NCBI RefSeq assembly: GCF_900174585.1 | Contig: NZ_FWPT01000002.1 | Location: 638,225-702,224, forward strand | DNA length: 64,000 bases | Direction: 5' to 3' | Source of the DNA: Parendozoicomonas haliclonae | Lineage (GTDB): Bacteria > Pseudomonadota > Gammaproteobacteria > Pseudomonadales > Endozoicomonadaceae | Shown here: positions 54,825 through 63,876 of the stretch, in pieces | Layout: the number at the start of each line of letters is the position of its first letter | How positions within the stretch are numbered: the stretch's first letter is position 1 | Made by a program: the position numbers and the translations under genes | The notes under the pieces: model-generated | What the model was told of the DNA's origin: nothing | The model's input: the letters and a program-made list of their open reading frames with translations, nothing else | The model's database searches: none

Positions 54825-55397
54825 ATGTCAGGACCAGTGAAGGTAAACACAGGCGCACCTACAGCCCCCTTTGACTCTCTGAGTGAGCCAAAGCAGACCC
54901 GAAAGGACAAGCTTAAGGCCAGGATGAAAGGCAAGGCTGTTGAAGTTAAGCAAGATATCAACCAAGGCATCAGCAATGCCTGCGATGCGTTCACCAGCCC
55001 GTTTGTAAAAGCCGGCAAGTGGATTGTGTCCAAGCTGGAAAAGCCTTTTCACATCATCAATGCTGGCCGTAAAGGCTTCGTCTATGGCACGGTCATTGGC
55101 CAGTTCGGCGGTGCTGCCGGCGGCGCGATCATCGGTGGCGTCATTGGCTCTGCCTTTGGCGGCCCAATCGGTGGCCTGACCGGTGCCGGCATCGGTGCAG
55201 GTACAGGCTTCCTGGGTGGTATGGTTGGCGGTGCGGGCGTTGGTGTTGGCGCTATGGCCGGCTACAAGTCCCATGTCTTCAGTGCTACGAAGAAGCGTGA
55301 GCTGAAGAACGAGGTCAACCTGCTGAAAGGACAGTTGGAATCTGCCCAACTGGCTCTGGAAAACGCCCAGAGAACCCGCCAGATCGAAGCGGAATAA
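54825..55397 (+). CDS. Glycine-zipper membrane protein with C-terminal coiled coil
   Basis: A 190-residue protein that starts after GGAGGATTGGAT. The first 70 residues are basic and soluble. Residues about 80-145 are a long glycine-zipper (many GxxxG, e.g. GGAAGGAIIGGVIGSAFGG), which would pack as two or more helices in a membrane. The end (about 155-190) is a coiled coil (LKNEVNLLKGQLESAQLALE). It resembles glycine-zipper and colicin-like pore helices only in general form, and no family could be named. It has its own terminator. Confidence 0.75.
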   Translation: MSGPVKVNTGAPTAPFDSLSEPKQTRKDKLKARMKGKAVEVKQDINQGISNACDAFTSPFVKAGKWIVSKLEKPFHIINAGRKGFVYGTVIGQFGGAAGGAIIGGVIGSAFGGPIGGLTGAGIGAGTGFLGGMVGGAGVGVGAMAGYKSHVFSATKKRELKNEVNLLKGQLESAQLALENAQRTRQIEAE

Positions 55398-55416
55398 GCT
55401 TTCCTGGCTCAAAACG

Positions 55417-55448
55417 AAAGCCGATCCGTCAGGGTCGGCTTTTTTTTG
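55417..55448 (+). terminator. Terminator of the glycine-zipper gene
   Basis: Stem AAAGCCGATCC / GGGTCGGCTTT (one G-U) with a short loop and a T7-8 run, 20 bp after the stop. Confidence 0.92.
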
Positions 55449-55569
55449 TCGTACTTCCCTGTCGAATCCACACTATCTGACAAGTTTTCCTGTATTCCTG
55501 CGGGGTTATTTTCTTGCCGCCCCAAGAGAAGCTAGCGTTACGGAAGAAGATTCTGAGCGGTGCAAGACC

Positions 55570-55881
55570 ATGGATGACAATACCGTAAGAAAACTGGCTC
55601 TGGTGATTACTGCCAACTGTCTGCGTGATACGCCTGTCGAAAATGTGGCTGCCAACCGGCCGCTCAACGAAGCCGAGCTGCAGACCCTGCGTAAATCCAT
55701 GTCTGACCGTCTGTATACCTTTCTGCTCTACCTGCTGAATAAACCAGCTTCCGAGTACTCCGCGCTGATGGATGAGCTCTCCAAGCATTACCCGGCCGAC
55801 TGGCCCATGCCGGAGCTGGATCAGGCGCTGACCAAGGGCGTAGGCAACACCCCGCCACCGACCAATGGCGTAACCCTTTAA
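55570..55881 (+). CDS. Hypothetical protein
   Basis: A 103-residue soluble, mostly helical protein (KLALVITANCLRDTPVENVAANRPLNEAEL at the start, a Tyr/Leu-rich YTFLLYLLNKP helix near residue 50, Pro-rich end). I recognise no family. GAGCGG lies upstream of the ATG. Confidence 0.65.
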   Translation: MDDNTVRKLALVITANCLRDTPVENVAANRPLNEAELQTLRKSMSDRLYTFLLYLLNKPASEYSALMDELSKHYPADWPMPELDQALTKGVGNTPPPTNGVTL

Positions 55882-55957
55882 CCCCTGATGCCCGGCTCCA
55901 CAACCGGGCACGTGCTGCTATATTTTGCCAGCCTATCCGTGAACAGGGTCCCCCGTG

Positions 55958-56296
55958 ATGTCTGCCGAACAAGCCAATCTCTTTCACGAAGCGCCGATTA
56001 ACCCGGACCGGGAGTTTCAGGAGAAACTGATCGGTAACTCTGGTTTTACCCTTGAGCGCATTGTCTCCCATGGTCACAGAACGCCGGACGGCGAGTGGTA
56101 TACCAGCGATGATGAAGAGTGGGTGACTGTGCTTGCGGGCAGCGCCACTCTCCAGCTGGAAAACCGCAAAGAGCCTTATGAATTAAAAGCGGGTGATTAC
56201 CTCACCATTCCAGCCAACACCCGCCACCGGGTGGAGTGGACCGACGAAACCTGCGATACCGTCTGGCTTGCTCTGCATGTGCGAGGGCAATCCTGA
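55958..56296 (+). CDS. Cupin-domain protein
   Basis: A 112-residue single-domain cupin. HGHRTPDGEWYTSDDEEWVTVLAGSA carries the first motif, and LKAGDYLTIPANTRHRVEW the second, with the metal-binding His. The ATG at 55958 is preceded by a GTG at 55955 in the same frame. Function is unknown. Confidence 0.82.
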   Translation: MSAEQANLFHEAPINPDREFQEKLIGNSGFTLERIVSHGHRTPDGEWYTSDDEEWVTVLAGSATLQLENRKEPYELKAGDYLTIPANTRHRVEWTDETCDTVWLALHVRGQS

Positions 56297-56301
56297 AAGG
56301 A

Positions 56302-57213
56302 ATGATCTCACGCCGTTTAATAAACCTATTCAGAGTGGCCGGAGTTGCCACTCTGCTGATGACAGGGATGTTGTCTATGTCCTATGCCGCTGCCCAAACC
56401 ATTCCCGAACCTTTCCAAAAGCTTGCACACGCCTTGAATATGCCAGCGGCTCAAGACTGGCAGACCTACCGCAGGGCGTTTATTCAACAATGGGGACGAG
56501 AGCAGGGTGTGGAGCGGTGGCAGATGCCCGCAGTCAATCTTCAGGGTGATCAACGCCACCGTGTTTATGAAGCCCTTGAAGAACTGGGCGTTATATCGGA
56601 CTGGCAGCCATCAGCCACAACCTATGATTACGCCATCTGGCCCGGAGCCATTGTGCCAACGATGAAAACCCGGCTTGAGTGGCTGACCAAACTCTGGAAA
56701 CAAGGTATTCGGTTTAAAACGCTGGTCGTTCTTACCGGGCAAAGACCACTCACAGATAACATTGATAATTTTTATACCGTGATGGTTTCCCTACTTGGCG
56801 CGGAGCACGCCAGCGAGTTGTTCGCAGATCCGAACAACCATCCCCACAATGAAACCGAAGCGGCAAGACTGCTACTGCATTACACCCCCCTCCCAGACAC
56901 AATGAAAAATGTAACTGTCGTGTTTGCCGACACTCCCAGAAAGTGGACCGGTGACGTTTGGGATAGACCTCACACAGGCGACACGGTTGAACAATGGCTG
57001 TTGTTTAACCCAGAACCCGGCAGCGTACTACTGGTCACCAGTCAGCCTTCCGCACACTATCAGGAAGCTGTTTTCCAACAGCATCTTCCTGCAGGTTTTC
57101 CTCTTGACACCAGCACACCGGCACTCAACTCCAATGCATCTCTGGCCATTATTCTTGATGGGATTGCGACCTGGCTGCGCAGCTCTCCTACACCACCAAC
57201 CCTTGCGAAATAG
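56302..57213 (+). CDS. Exported protein of unknown function, possibly YdcF/DUF218-like fold
   Basis: A 303-residue protein with a signal peptide (hydrophobic stretch VAGVATLLMTGMLSMSYAAA). The body has alternating strands and helices and motifs such as TLVVLTGQRPLTDN (about residue 145), HNETEAARLLL and SVLLVTSQPSAHYQEAVFQQ, which recall DUF218/YdcF proteins, but the match is by fold pattern only. The ATG at 56302 follows the cupin stop by 5 bases and has AAAGGA directly in front, so the exact start is uncertain. Confidence 0.6.
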   Translation: MISRRLINLFRVAGVATLLMTGMLSMSYAAAQTIPEPFQKLAHALNMPAAQDWQTYRRAFIQQWGREQGVERWQMPAVNLQGDQRHRVYEALEELGVISDWQPSATTYDYAIWPGAIVPTMKTRLEWLTKLWKQGIRFKTLVVLTGQRPLTDNIDNFYTVMVSLLGAEHASELFADPNNHPHNETEAARLLLHYTPLPDTMKNVTVVFADTPRKWTGDVWDRPHTGDTVEQWLLFNPEPGSVLLVTSQPSAHYQEAVFQQHLPAGFPLDTSTPALNSNASLAIILDGIATWLRSSPTPPTLAK

Positions 57214-57280
57214 CGTTATCCGCTGACCTCATCTATCTTCACTCAGAGTTCGTTAATGAGGCGGTTCGCTTTATACGCCC

Positions 57281-57631
57281 ATGGACATATTTCGACTGCA
57301 TACCAGCCCAGACGGTGATTCCATAATTGAGTCTGTCACCGTTCCCATGCAGGCAGAAGATGAAGAAGGCCATCTATCCGCGTCCTTCCCCGCGACAGAT
57401 GTCGTGTTGTGTGAAGTGGACAGCAGCTTCAGTCAGGACTGGCACAATGCACCCTGCCGGAGAATGGTTATTGTGATCAGCGGAGCGCTGGAGATCGAAT
57501 TAAAGGATGGCAGCCTAACCGAGGTTTTACCCGGTCAGATTCTTCTGACCGAAGACCTTGATGGCAGTGGTCATAAGACCCGTGTGTCCAGTACGGAGTC
57601 GCTTCAGGTTGCGATTATCCCACTGGCCTGA
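57281..57631 (+). CDS. Cupin-like protein
   Basis: A 116-residue single cupin. WHNAPCRRMVIVISGALEIELKDGS and LPGQILLTEDLDGSGHKTRV are the two motifs seen in a cupin subgroup common in proteobacteria. Function is unknown. Confidence 0.78.
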   Translation: MDIFRLHTSPDGDSIIESVTVPMQAEDEEGHLSASFPATDVVLCEVDSSFSQDWHNAPCRRMVIVISGALEIELKDGSLTEVLPGQILLTEDLDGSGHKTRVSSTESLQVAIIPLA

Positions 57632-57769
57632 TTAAGCGATGGTCGAAGTCGCATTATCCGACAACTGGACATAGTGATTTGTACCTACTTTGATATACAT
57701 CAGCATTTCAACGTCCCGCCTGTGTAAAGCTAAAACTGACCATTGACACTGTCACCGGGGAGGAAAGAC

Positions 57770-58006
57770 ATGACAATAGCCAAGCATGATTTGGAAAAGG
57801 AGTTTCCCAACCTCAAGGCACGTTTAAAGGAACTGGATATCCAGGATCCTGCCTTCCATGAATCTTATGAGCGTTATCAGGTCGTTGATAAAGAAATCAT
57901 CCACTACGAAACAGAAGAAGGCTGCTCCGACACCTATCTGGAAGATCTGAAGAAAGAACGTCTGCAGTTAAAAGACAAACTCTACTTTATGCTGACTCAC
58001 CCCTGA
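57770..58006 (+). CDS. DUF465 (YdcH-like) protein
   Basis: A 78-residue helical protein starting after GGGGAGGAAAGAC. The layout (MTIAKHDLEKEFPN, HESYERYQVVDKEIIHYE, LKKERLQLKDKLYFML) is that of the DUF465 family of small coiled proteins. Function is unknown. Confidence 0.85.
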   Translation: MTIAKHDLEKEFPNLKARLKELDIQDPAFHESYERYQVVDKEIIHYETEEGCSDTYLEDLKKERLQLKDKLYFMLTHP

Positions 58007-58057
58007 AAGCTCGGGGACTAATGGCCATGGTCGAATAAGACCACAAGCAGCCAGAAT

Positions 58058-58103
58058 AAAATAAGCCGGCATTTGAGCAGAGCTCACGCAACCGGCTTAT
58101 TTT
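58058..58103. terminator. Bidirectional terminator
   Basis: A perfect 12-bp stem (AAAATAAGCCGG / CCGGCTTATTTT) with a 22-nt loop that itself contains TGAGC-AGA-GCTCA. It overlaps the stop codon of the minus-strand gene and lies 51 bp after the DUF465 stop. Confidence 0.8.
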
Positions 58104-58396
58104 AAACGCCCTTCACGGGACATCAGCCAGATCATCAATGCCTCGCCAATTTCAGCCAGCTCTTTGCGGCTCAGCTGCAGGTTTTCCATAAATTCGGCGG
58201 GATGCTCCAGCGCGGTAAAGTGTTTCTGAAATAACCATTCATCCGGATGACTGCCTTCAACCTTCTCGACAGTATCCATCACCATCGCCAACATATCATC
58301 CGGACGCTCCTCCAGAGTCACAACAACACCAAAGCGTGCTTTGCGATCAAAGTCGCTGGCGGAATCATCGTCCTTTTTGGGCTTTTTCCCTGGCAT
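58097..58396 (-). CDS. Hypothetical protein
   Basis: A 99-residue soluble protein with a charged N-terminus (PGKKPKKDDDSASDFDRK) and a helical rest (WLFQKHFTALEHPAEFMENLQLSRKELAEIGEALMIWLM). I do not recognise the family. It is just downstream of ubiX on the same strand. Confidence 0.7.
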   Translation of the reverse strand: MPGKKPKKDDDSASDFDRKARFGVVVTLEERPDDMLAMVMDTVEKVEGSHPDEWLFQKHFTALEHPAEFMENLQLSRKELAEIGEALMIWLMSREGRLK

Positions 58397-58437
58397 AGGC
58401 GGGCATCCTTGCTTGCCTTGTTTCAGAAGCGGCTAGA

Positions 58438-59073
58438 TCACTCTCCCCAGCGGGGCATCAGAGATTGTTCAATCCCCAGTTGGTTCAGAATTCTGGCAAC
58501 GACAAAATCCACCAGATCACTGATCTCCCGGGGCTGATGATAGAAACCCGGACTGGCTGGCAGAATGGTCACGCCCATACGGCTCAGCTTAAGCATGTTC
58601 TCCAGATGAATCTCGGAAAAAGGGGATTCCCTGGGAACCACGATCAACTGCCTGCGCTCCTTTATAGCTACATCGGCTGCTCGCTCAATGAGATTATTGC
58701 TGGCACCTGTCGCGATCGCAGACACAACCCCCATACTGGCTGGGCAGATCACCATACTACTGGGCGCGCCGCTGCCTGAGGCGACCGGCGACATCCACTG
58801 TTCAGGCCCGAAAACCCGAATTTGTCCGGGTTTGGCGCGGTAGTGATCCGTCAGAAAGCTTTCCATCAGCTGAGGCTTGCCCGGCAACGGCATATCCGTT
58901 TCGGTGGCCGAAACCAGCTGAGCCGCCTTGCTGATCATGAAAAAGACATCACGATCCGCAGCGATCAGGCACTCCAGCAGCCGCCAGGCATACTGGGCTC
59001 CGGAAGCCCCAGTCATGGCCAGAGTGACAGCCTGCCTGCGTCCGGCATTGTTATCATTATTCATACTGCTCAC
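58438..59073 (-). CDS. ubiX: Flavin prenyltransferase UbiX
   Basis: A 211-residue flavoprotein. FMN motif [18 protein letters not shown] at the start, then [28 protein letters not shown] and [18 protein letters not shown]. It makes prenylated FMN for UbiD in ubiquinone synthesis. It overlaps the mpl stop by 4 bases (ATGA). Confidence 0.94.
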   Translation of the reverse strand: MSSMNNDNNAGRRQAVTLAMTGASGAQYAWRLLECLIAADRDVFFMISKAAQLVSATETDMPLPGKPQLMESFLTDHYRAKPGQIRVFGPEQWMSPVASGSGAPSSMVICPASMGVVSAIATGASNNLIERAADVAIKERRQLIVVPRESPFSEIHLENMLKLSRMGVTILPASPGFYHQPREISDLVDFVVARILNQLGIEQSLMPRWGE

Positions 59074-60464
59074 TTCTTACTTCCCGCAGAGCAATCCTTC
59101 AGGGCATCCGCCAGCTTCCGGTGAATGCCGCCAAATCCGCCGTTACTCATAATCACAATATGCTCGCCCGGCTGGCGGGTACGCACAAGATAGGCCACAA
59201 GCTGATCAATATCAGACTCAGAGTGTGCTGGCACAGGGCTTTCCGCCATCTCATCCACCAGTGACCAGCCCAAACCCTCCGGTTCAAACCAGACAACAGA
59301 TGAAGCCTCAGCCGTAGAAGCTGCCAGCTGCCCCTTATGAATCCCCATCTTCATGGTATTAGAGCGGGGCTCAATCACAGCCCGTATTTGAACATCATCA
59401 CCCACCCGGGCACGGAGACCGGCAAGAGTGGTGGCAATAGCTGTTGGGTGATGGGCAAAGTCATCATAAACCCGAATAGCTTCATCGGTTTCAATAACCA
59501 GCTCCATCCGGCGCTTAACGCCCTGGAACTGGCCCAAAGCTTCACAGGCTACTTGTGGTGTAACGCCCACATGGCGGGCAGCCAAAATCGCAGCAAGCGC
59601 ATTATCCATATTATGCTGACCGGTCAGCTCCCAGCTCACTAACCCCTGCAAGGAGCCATCCTGAGCCAGAATATTGAAAGCACTGCAATCAGCAGAAATG
59701 GGGACGGAGCTGAAATCGCCCCCTTCACCAAAGCGAATTACGTCACTCCAGCACCCTTTATCCAGAACCTCATCAAGGTTCTTATCCCGTTTGGGCGCAA
59801 TCACCTGACCAGAGCCCGGAATAATGCGCACCATATGGTGGAATTGCCGCTGAATATCCGCCAGCGAATCGAAGATATCCGCATGATCAAATTCAAGATT
59901 ATTAAGAATCGCAGTCCGGGGATGGTAGTGAACAAACTTGGAGCGCTTATCAAAAAAGGCTGTATCGTACTCATCCGCCTCAATAACAAAGAAAGGCGTT
60001 TCACCCAAACGCGCCGAGATTCCAAAATTACCGGGAATACCACCAATCAAAAAGCCTGGAGCCATGCCCGCATATTCCAGAATCCAGGCCAACATGCTCG
60101 AAGTGGTGGTTTTACCATGAGTTCCAGCGGCAGCAAGTACCCACTTACCCGGCAAAATATATTCTGATAAAAAGCCCGGCCCCGAGGTATAACGCAGACC
60201 TTTCTCGAGCATATATTCCACGGCCGGATTCCCTCGGCTCATGGCATTGCCAACTACAACAATATCAGGAGCCGGATCGAGTTGTTCCGGATCATACCCC
60301 TGATGAAGAGCAATTCCCTGCTCCTCAAGCTGTGTGCTCATGGGCGGATACACATTCAGATCAGAACCTGTTACCCGATAGCCAGCTTCACGCGCCAGCA
60401 GGGCAAGGCTTCCCATAAATGTTCCGCAAATCCCCAGAATGTGTACGTGCAATTGTTTATCCAT
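59070..60464 (-). CDS. mpl: UDP-N-acetylmuramate:L-Ala-gamma-D-Glu-meso-DAP ligase Mpl
   Basis: A 464-residue Mur ligase that recycles the cell-wall tripeptide. Start [24 protein letters not shown] motif [52 protein letters not shown], and RRMELV...[11 protein letters not shown], all typical for Mpl rather than MurC. The frame extends to 60584 but the extra 40 residues are not family-like. It is coupled to ubiX, the usual order in gammaproteobacteria. Confidence 0.95.
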   Translation of the reverse strand: MDKQLHVHILGICGTFMGSLALLAREAGYRVTGSDLNVYPPMSTQLEEQGIALHQGYDPEQLDPAPDIVVVGNAMSRGNPAVEYMLEKGLRYTSGPGFLSEYILPGKWVLAAAGTHGKTTTSSMLAWILEYAGMAPGFLIGGIPGNFGISARLGETPFFVIEADEYDTAFFDKRSKFVHYHPRTAILNNLEFDHADIFDSLADIQRQFHHMVRIIPGSGQVIAPKRDKNLDEVLDKGCWSDVIRFGEGGDFSSVPISADCSAFNILAQDGSLQGLVSWELTGQHNMDNALAAILAARHVGVTPQVACEALGQFQGVKRRMELVIETDEAIRVYDDFAHHPTAIATTLAGLRARVGDDVQIRAVIEPRSNTMKMGIHKGQLAASTAEASSVVWFEPEGLGWSLVDEMAESPVPAHSESDIDQLVAYLVRTRQPGEHIVIMSNGGFGGIHRKLADALKDCSAGSKK

Positions 60465-60819
60465 GCAAATAGCTTCAATGGTTCCTGAACCATTATCAAA
60501 AGGCCGGAAGGCGTTCTTTAAGTAAACACCTGACCAGAAAGACGCTATCACAGAAAAGCGCCTGCAAAACATCCCCACACTCATCTTTTTAGCAGATCAC
60601 GAATAGTCACCACAGGATTGAGTGCACTCGAAGGCGTGATTCGGAGTGAGAATGAATCATGAAAAGGACGACATATATAGAGAATAGAAAGATGAAGTGG
60701 CGGATTAAACCTACACCAACCAAAAGATAGTTGGCATAATCCCCGGATAAAAGGGATTTCCGAATTTCACCTGACACAGGCAGTATGTGGTGCGTGATCG
60801 GTGGCGGTAGCCTGCCTGA
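60465..60819. other. Intergenic region between mpl and intI, no gene seen
   Basis: This 355-bp region would hold the mpl promoter and the 3' flank of intI. I see no credible ORF. A weak inverted repeat (AATCCC / GGGATT at about 60737-60757) lacks a U-tract. Confidence 0.55.
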
Positions 60820-61767
60820 TCAATCAACAGGGCTTTTTACACCTCGCCCACCGCGATTTAACACATGCGTATAAATCATGGTGGTGTTAACATTCTGATG
60901 CCCCAACAACTCCTGAACCGTGCGGATGTCATAACCACTTTCCAGCATATGCGTGGCAAAGCTATGGCGAAATGTATGACAGCTGGCGTGTTTAGTGATC
61001 CCTGACTTGCTGATTGCCTTTTTGACACTCCGCTGAACCGTTCGACAATGCAGATGATGTCGGCCGATATGCCCAGTTCGTGGGTCACGACTTAACTGGT
61101 TACTGGCAAAGATAAATTGCCAGGCTAGCTCTGTGCCTGCACTCGGATATTTTCGTGCCAAGGCACCGGGAAGGTGTACATGGGCAACGCCATTTTTTAA
61201 AGCTTCCTGATGCAATCGTGATGAGTTTTCTATCTGATCCTTAAGGCAGACAATAGACTTTTGCGGAAGAACCGTCATTCTGTCTTTACCACCCTTTCCC
61301 TCACGGACTGTGATTTCGTTTCGCTGAAAATCAATATCCTTCACTCGTAAACGTAGAGCCTCAAGCAGCCGAAGCCCAGATCCATACATTAATAGTGCAA
61401 CCAACCATGAAGGCCCTTGAAGATTTGATAGTACGAGCTCCGCTTCATGCCGAGAAAAAACAACAGGGAGCTTTTTAGGGCGAGCAGAATTACACCAATC
61501 CGTAATTTTAATATCTTCCCAATTGAAAACATTCCGATAAAGAAAGACCAAAGCACTTAAAGCCTGTTGCTGTGTACTAACAGATGCATGTCTTTGCATC
61601 ACTAAATAAGTCAGGTATTCACCAATTTCCTGACCAGACATTGATGCAGGATGTTTCATATTGTGAAAATAAATATACCCCTTAATCCATGACCAATAAG
61701 CCTTTTCAGTAGAGTAAGCATAATTAGCCAACCGAATCGCTTCCTGAAACTGCTGTTGAAGACGCAT
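60820..61767 (-). CDS. intI: Integron integrase IntI
   Basis: A 315-residue tyrosine recombinase. Catalytic residues are R133 ([14 protein letters not shown]), H264-x2-R267 (CHTFRHSF), H290 and Y299 ([19 protein letters not shown]). The insertion found only in integron integrases is present at about residues 190-215 ([20 protein letters not shown]), with SRDPRTG, RHHLH and VQRSVKKA following. It cuts and joins attI and attC sites and reads away from the cassette array, as in other integrons. The protein is full length and all catalytic residues are present, so it is probably functional. Confidence 0.96.
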   Translation of the reverse strand: MRLQQQFQEAIRLANYAYSTEKAYWSWIKGYIYFHNMKHPASMSGQEIGEYLTYLVMQRHASVSTQQQALSALVFLYRNVFNWEDIKITDWCNSARPKKLPVVFSRHEAELVLSNLQGPSWLVALLMYGSGLRLLEALRLRVKDIDFQRNEITVREGKGGKDRMTVLPQKSIVCLKDQIENSSRLHQEALKNGVAHVHLPGALARKYPSAGTELAWQFIFASNQLSRDPRTGHIGRHHLHCRTVQRSVKKAISKSGITKHASCHTFRHSFATHMLESGYDIRTVQELLGHQNVNTTMIYTHVLNRGGRGVKSPVD

Positions 61768-62045
61768 GGCAAATTCTTGTTTGTAGGTTGAGGTACAGAA
61801 AAAGTAGTTCGCCTAAGCCAATATGCAACCCTTTGATCTACCCAAGAAACAGCAAAGATAGGTGAAGTTATCCACAACCATCATTACTTAAGCGACAGAT
61901 ATACGAAATTAGCAAAAGCGACATGTCGTATAAGTAAATCGGCGTTCCAAAAATCGTTCCGAACCCTTTAACAAATAAAGGCTAGAAGCGTACCGCATTA
62001 ACCAAATACAGTATATTATGCGACCTACAGTCGTGTATGCTGCTG
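61768..62045. promoter_or_regulatory. attI region and divergent promoters of the integron
   Basis: This 278-bp stretch separates the intI start from the first cassette. The recombination core is GTTACCC with the cut between G62045 and T62046. The region should hold the intI and cassette promoters; I did not find a clear LexA box (CTG-N10-CAG), which is common upstream of intI in other integrons. Confidence 0.7.
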
Positions 62046-62286
62046 TTACCCGAGGTTAAGCAGTAAAGGATTTTGGGCAGTTCGGAGAAAGACAGATGTG
62101 CCCTATTCCTGAAAATCAAATGATTATCTCACTCCGAAAAACACCAAGTATTAAACATCGCAATATACGTCCCGCAACGCTCAAACAAACGGTTAAACAC
62201 TGTGCAAAAAGCACGGTCTCTGCCGTGCCACCCTCCGGGTAACAAGAGCTTCAAATGGGACGCCTCCGGCGCCCCATAAGCGGGCG
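62046..62286 (+). mobile_element. Cassette 1 (type A)
   Basis: A 241-bp cassette. It starts TTACCCGAGG and its attC carries the matching inverse core CGGGTAAC (62236-62243). It contains the 48-codon ORF at 62096-62242. It is roughly 85% identical by eye to cassette 3. Confidence 0.88.
62096..62242 (+). CDS. Small cassette ORF, 48 residues
   Basis: ATG at 62096 with GGAG 9-10 bases upstream (GGAGAAAGACAG). The stop TAA at 62240-62242 lies inside the attC inverse core, the usual place for a cassette gene. The product begins MCPIPENQMIISLRKTP and ends HCAKSTVSAVPPSG, basic and without a recognisable family. In cassette 3 the same frame has ACG for the start and an in-frame TAA, so it is broken there. 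It may be a real small gene in cassette 1, or chance. Confidence 0.4.
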   Translation: MCPIPENQMIISLRKTPSIKHRNIRPATLKQTVKHCAKSTVSAVPPSG

Positions 62287-62292
62287 TTATGC
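62236..62292 (+). repeat. attC site of cassette 1
   Basis: Inverse core CGGGTAAC (62236-62243), an inner hairpin built from GGGACGCC-TCC-GGCGCCCC, and the core GCGTTATGC with the cut after G62286. The central stem has an unpaired A. Confidence 0.88.
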
Positions 62293-62683
62293 GTAGTTGT
62301 GCCATTTGAATCGTGCCCATCAAAAAGATTGTCGCCACGCCAACAACTAGTTCAGTGAAAGCTGGCGTAAACGTTTATCGTAAACAAGTTCTTTTTCATC
62401 GGGTAAATCGTGCCTGACAAGGGTCGTGCCACGCCAGCATCAACATTGTCGCTCATTAGTTTCGCGTTTTTTGGCAAGGTTCATCAATCACCCGCACGTT
62501 CTGGCAACTTCACTGCTGTCAATTAAGTGCACAATGCTGGCATAATCAACAGGGTGCCATCTGGCGTACACTATCGTGCGCAGCGGTAGCTTTGGTGCCA
62601 CGCCAGTATCAAGTTCGGCCGCCTCACGGCCACGCATAACAAGCACATCAAGCGGGACGCCTTCGGCGCCCCGTATGTGGGCG
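62287..62683 (+). mobile_element. Cassette 2 (type B), apparently non-coding
   Basis: A 397-bp cassette starting TTATGCGTAG, with inverse core ACGCATAAC (62632-62640) that pairs with it over 9 bases. All frames are broken by stops on the plus strand. It has an 18-bp direct repeat with one mismatch (GTGCCACGCCAGCATCAA at 62426-62443; GTGCCACGCCAGTATCAA at 62595-62612) and inverted copies of its core (GCTGGCGT at 62361-62368; ACGCCAGC at 62431-62438). Confidence 0.85.
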
Positions 62684-62689
62684 TTACCC
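62632..62689 (+). repeat. attC site of cassette 2
   Basis: Inverse core ACGCATAAC, stem with CGGGACGCC-TTC-GGCGCCCCG, core GTTACCC with the cut after G62683. Confidence 0.88.
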
Positions 62690-62923
62690 GAGGTTAAGCA
62701 TTAAAGGAATTGGTGAGTTGGGAGAAAGACAGACGTGCCTTATTCCCGGGAATTAATTGATTAACGCACTCCGAAAAACACCAAATATTAAACATCGCAA
62801 TATACGTCTCGCTACGCTCAAACAAGCAGTCAAACATTGTGCAAAAAGCACGGTCTCTGCCGTGCCAATCCCCGGGTAACAAGAGCTTCAAATGGGACGC
62901 CTCCGGCGCCCCATAAGCGGGCG
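62684..62923 (+). mobile_element. Cassette 3 (type A copy)
   Basis: A 240-bp diverged copy of cassette 1 with the same ends (TTACCCGAGG; inverse core CCGGGTAAC at 62872-62880). The small ORF of cassette 1 is disabled here by loss of the ATG and an in-frame stop near 62754. Confidence 0.86.
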
Positions 62924-62929
62924 TTGTGC
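62873..62929 (+). repeat. attC site of cassette 3
   Basis: Nearly identical to attC1 through the stem; core GTTGTGC with the cut after G62923. Confidence 0.87.
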
Positions 62930-63317
62930 GTCATATCGCCATTTGAATTGTGCCTGTCTTCAATATCGGGGAATTAACAGTTCGGTGCTCGCTGGCATAA
63001 ATATTGTGCCAAACAAGTTCTTCTCCATCAGTTAAATCGTGCCAGACAATGTTCGTGCACTGCCAGCGCCAACAATATCGGTGCCGCTTTTATCCAGTGC
63101 TTGGCAACATCTGTGTTCATCAAAAACGTTTTAGCATTTTCGGTACTGCGTGGTTCGTGCCCGTAGCGGGCAAAATCAACATCGGGGCTTCTGGCCAATT
63201 CTGCCCTACCCAATAACAAACATTGTGCCTAGGCCAGTTATCACGCTCAGTGGTAACTTCACTGTGCGCACAACAAGCACATCAAGCGGGACGCCTTCGG
63301 CGCCCCGTATGTGGGCG
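62924..63317 (+). mobile_element. Cassette 4 (type B copy), apparently non-coding
   Basis: A 394-bp relative of cassette 2, more diverged. It starts TTGTGCGTCA; inverse core CGCACAAC (63267-63274) matches. It keeps GTGCC/GCCAGC-CAA repeats. An open frame at 63004-63216 is not conserved in cassette 2, so I do not call it a gene. Confidence 0.84.
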
Positions 63318-63323
63318 TTAATT
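63267..63323 (+). repeat. attC site of cassette 4
   Basis: Inverse core CGCACAAC, same stem as attC2, core GTTAATT with the cut after G63317. Confidence 0.86.
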
Positions 63324-63876
63324 GGCAAATGATAAAGACTCAACGCACTACAATCAGAGCTATTGATATCAGAGATGAACCAGATCTTTTTGATATCTAT
63401 AAACGTCCTGAAGTATTCGAGAACTTCGGTATCGGCGTATATTCGAGAGGTCAGCATCTAGCCAGTATTGAAAAAGCAGTCAATCGTTGGCAAGAACTAG
63501 GGAAAGGTGACTTGGTTGCAGTCTATAAGAGCAAGGTAATTGCTCGACTCATACTCTTCCCATTTGAGCATGAAGATTTTGAAATTGGTTATGTCTTAAA
63601 CCCTGAATATTGGGGAATGGGATTAGGTACAGAAATAGCTGAAGCACTCACAAATCACGCTTTTAAACTTGGTGCATGTAAAGTAAAAGCATCAGCTAGA
63701 GAAACAAATAAGATATCTACGCGCATAATCATTAAGCTCGGTTACACAGAAGTTGAGAGAAAACTCGGAGAAGATGGTATTTCCCGAGTATATTTTCAAA
63801 AGCTTAAGGGTGCTAGCGGAGAATGCCAATTAACAAAAAATTCCAGGTGACGCCTTCGGCGCACCTGAATTTGGCG
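63318..63876 (+). mobile_element. Cassette 5, carries an acetyltransferase
   Basis: A 559-bp cassette starting TTAATTGGC; its inverse core GCCAATTAAC (63825-63834) pairs with it over 10 bases, the clearest match in the array. It is richer in A+T than the rest of the window. Confidence 0.9.
63329..63850 (+). CDS. GNAT-family N-acetyltransferase (RimJ/RimL type), cassette gene
   Basis: A 173-residue Acetyltransf_3 protein. The acetyl-CoA motif is EYWGMGLGTEIAEALTNHAF (about residues 92-111), preceded by FEIGYVLNP and followed by NKISTRIIIKLGYTEVER. The ATG at 63329 lies 11 bases into the cassette without a clear ribosome-binding site, which is common for cassette genes; a GTG at 63311 lies in the previous attC. 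The stop lies inside its own attC. The substrate is unknown; relatives modify ribosomal protein N-termini or small amines. Codon use is A+T-rich, consistent with transfer. Confidence 0.88.
   Translation: MIKTQRTTIRAIDIRDEPDLFDIYKRPEVFENFGIGVYSRGQHLASIEKAVNRWQELGKGDLVAVYKSKVIARLILFPFEHEDFEIGYVLNPEYWGMGLGTEIAEALTNHAFKLGACKVKASARETNKISTRIIIKLGYTEVERKLGEDGISRVYFQKLKGASGECQLTKNSR

Noticed and set aside
61768..62045. LexA (SOS) box upstream of intI
   Set aside because: TACAGTATATT and CTACAG occur near 62005-62030 but no CTG-N10-CAG arrangement could be read.
62129..62338. Minus-strand open frame across cassettes 1-2 and its counterpart at 62694-62891
   Set aside because: The copies differ mostly at amino-acid-changing positions, the frames cross attC sites and there is no ribosome-binding site.
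63004..63216. Open frame of 70 codons in cassette 4
   Set aside because: It is not kept in the homologous cassette 2, where stops interrupt the frame.
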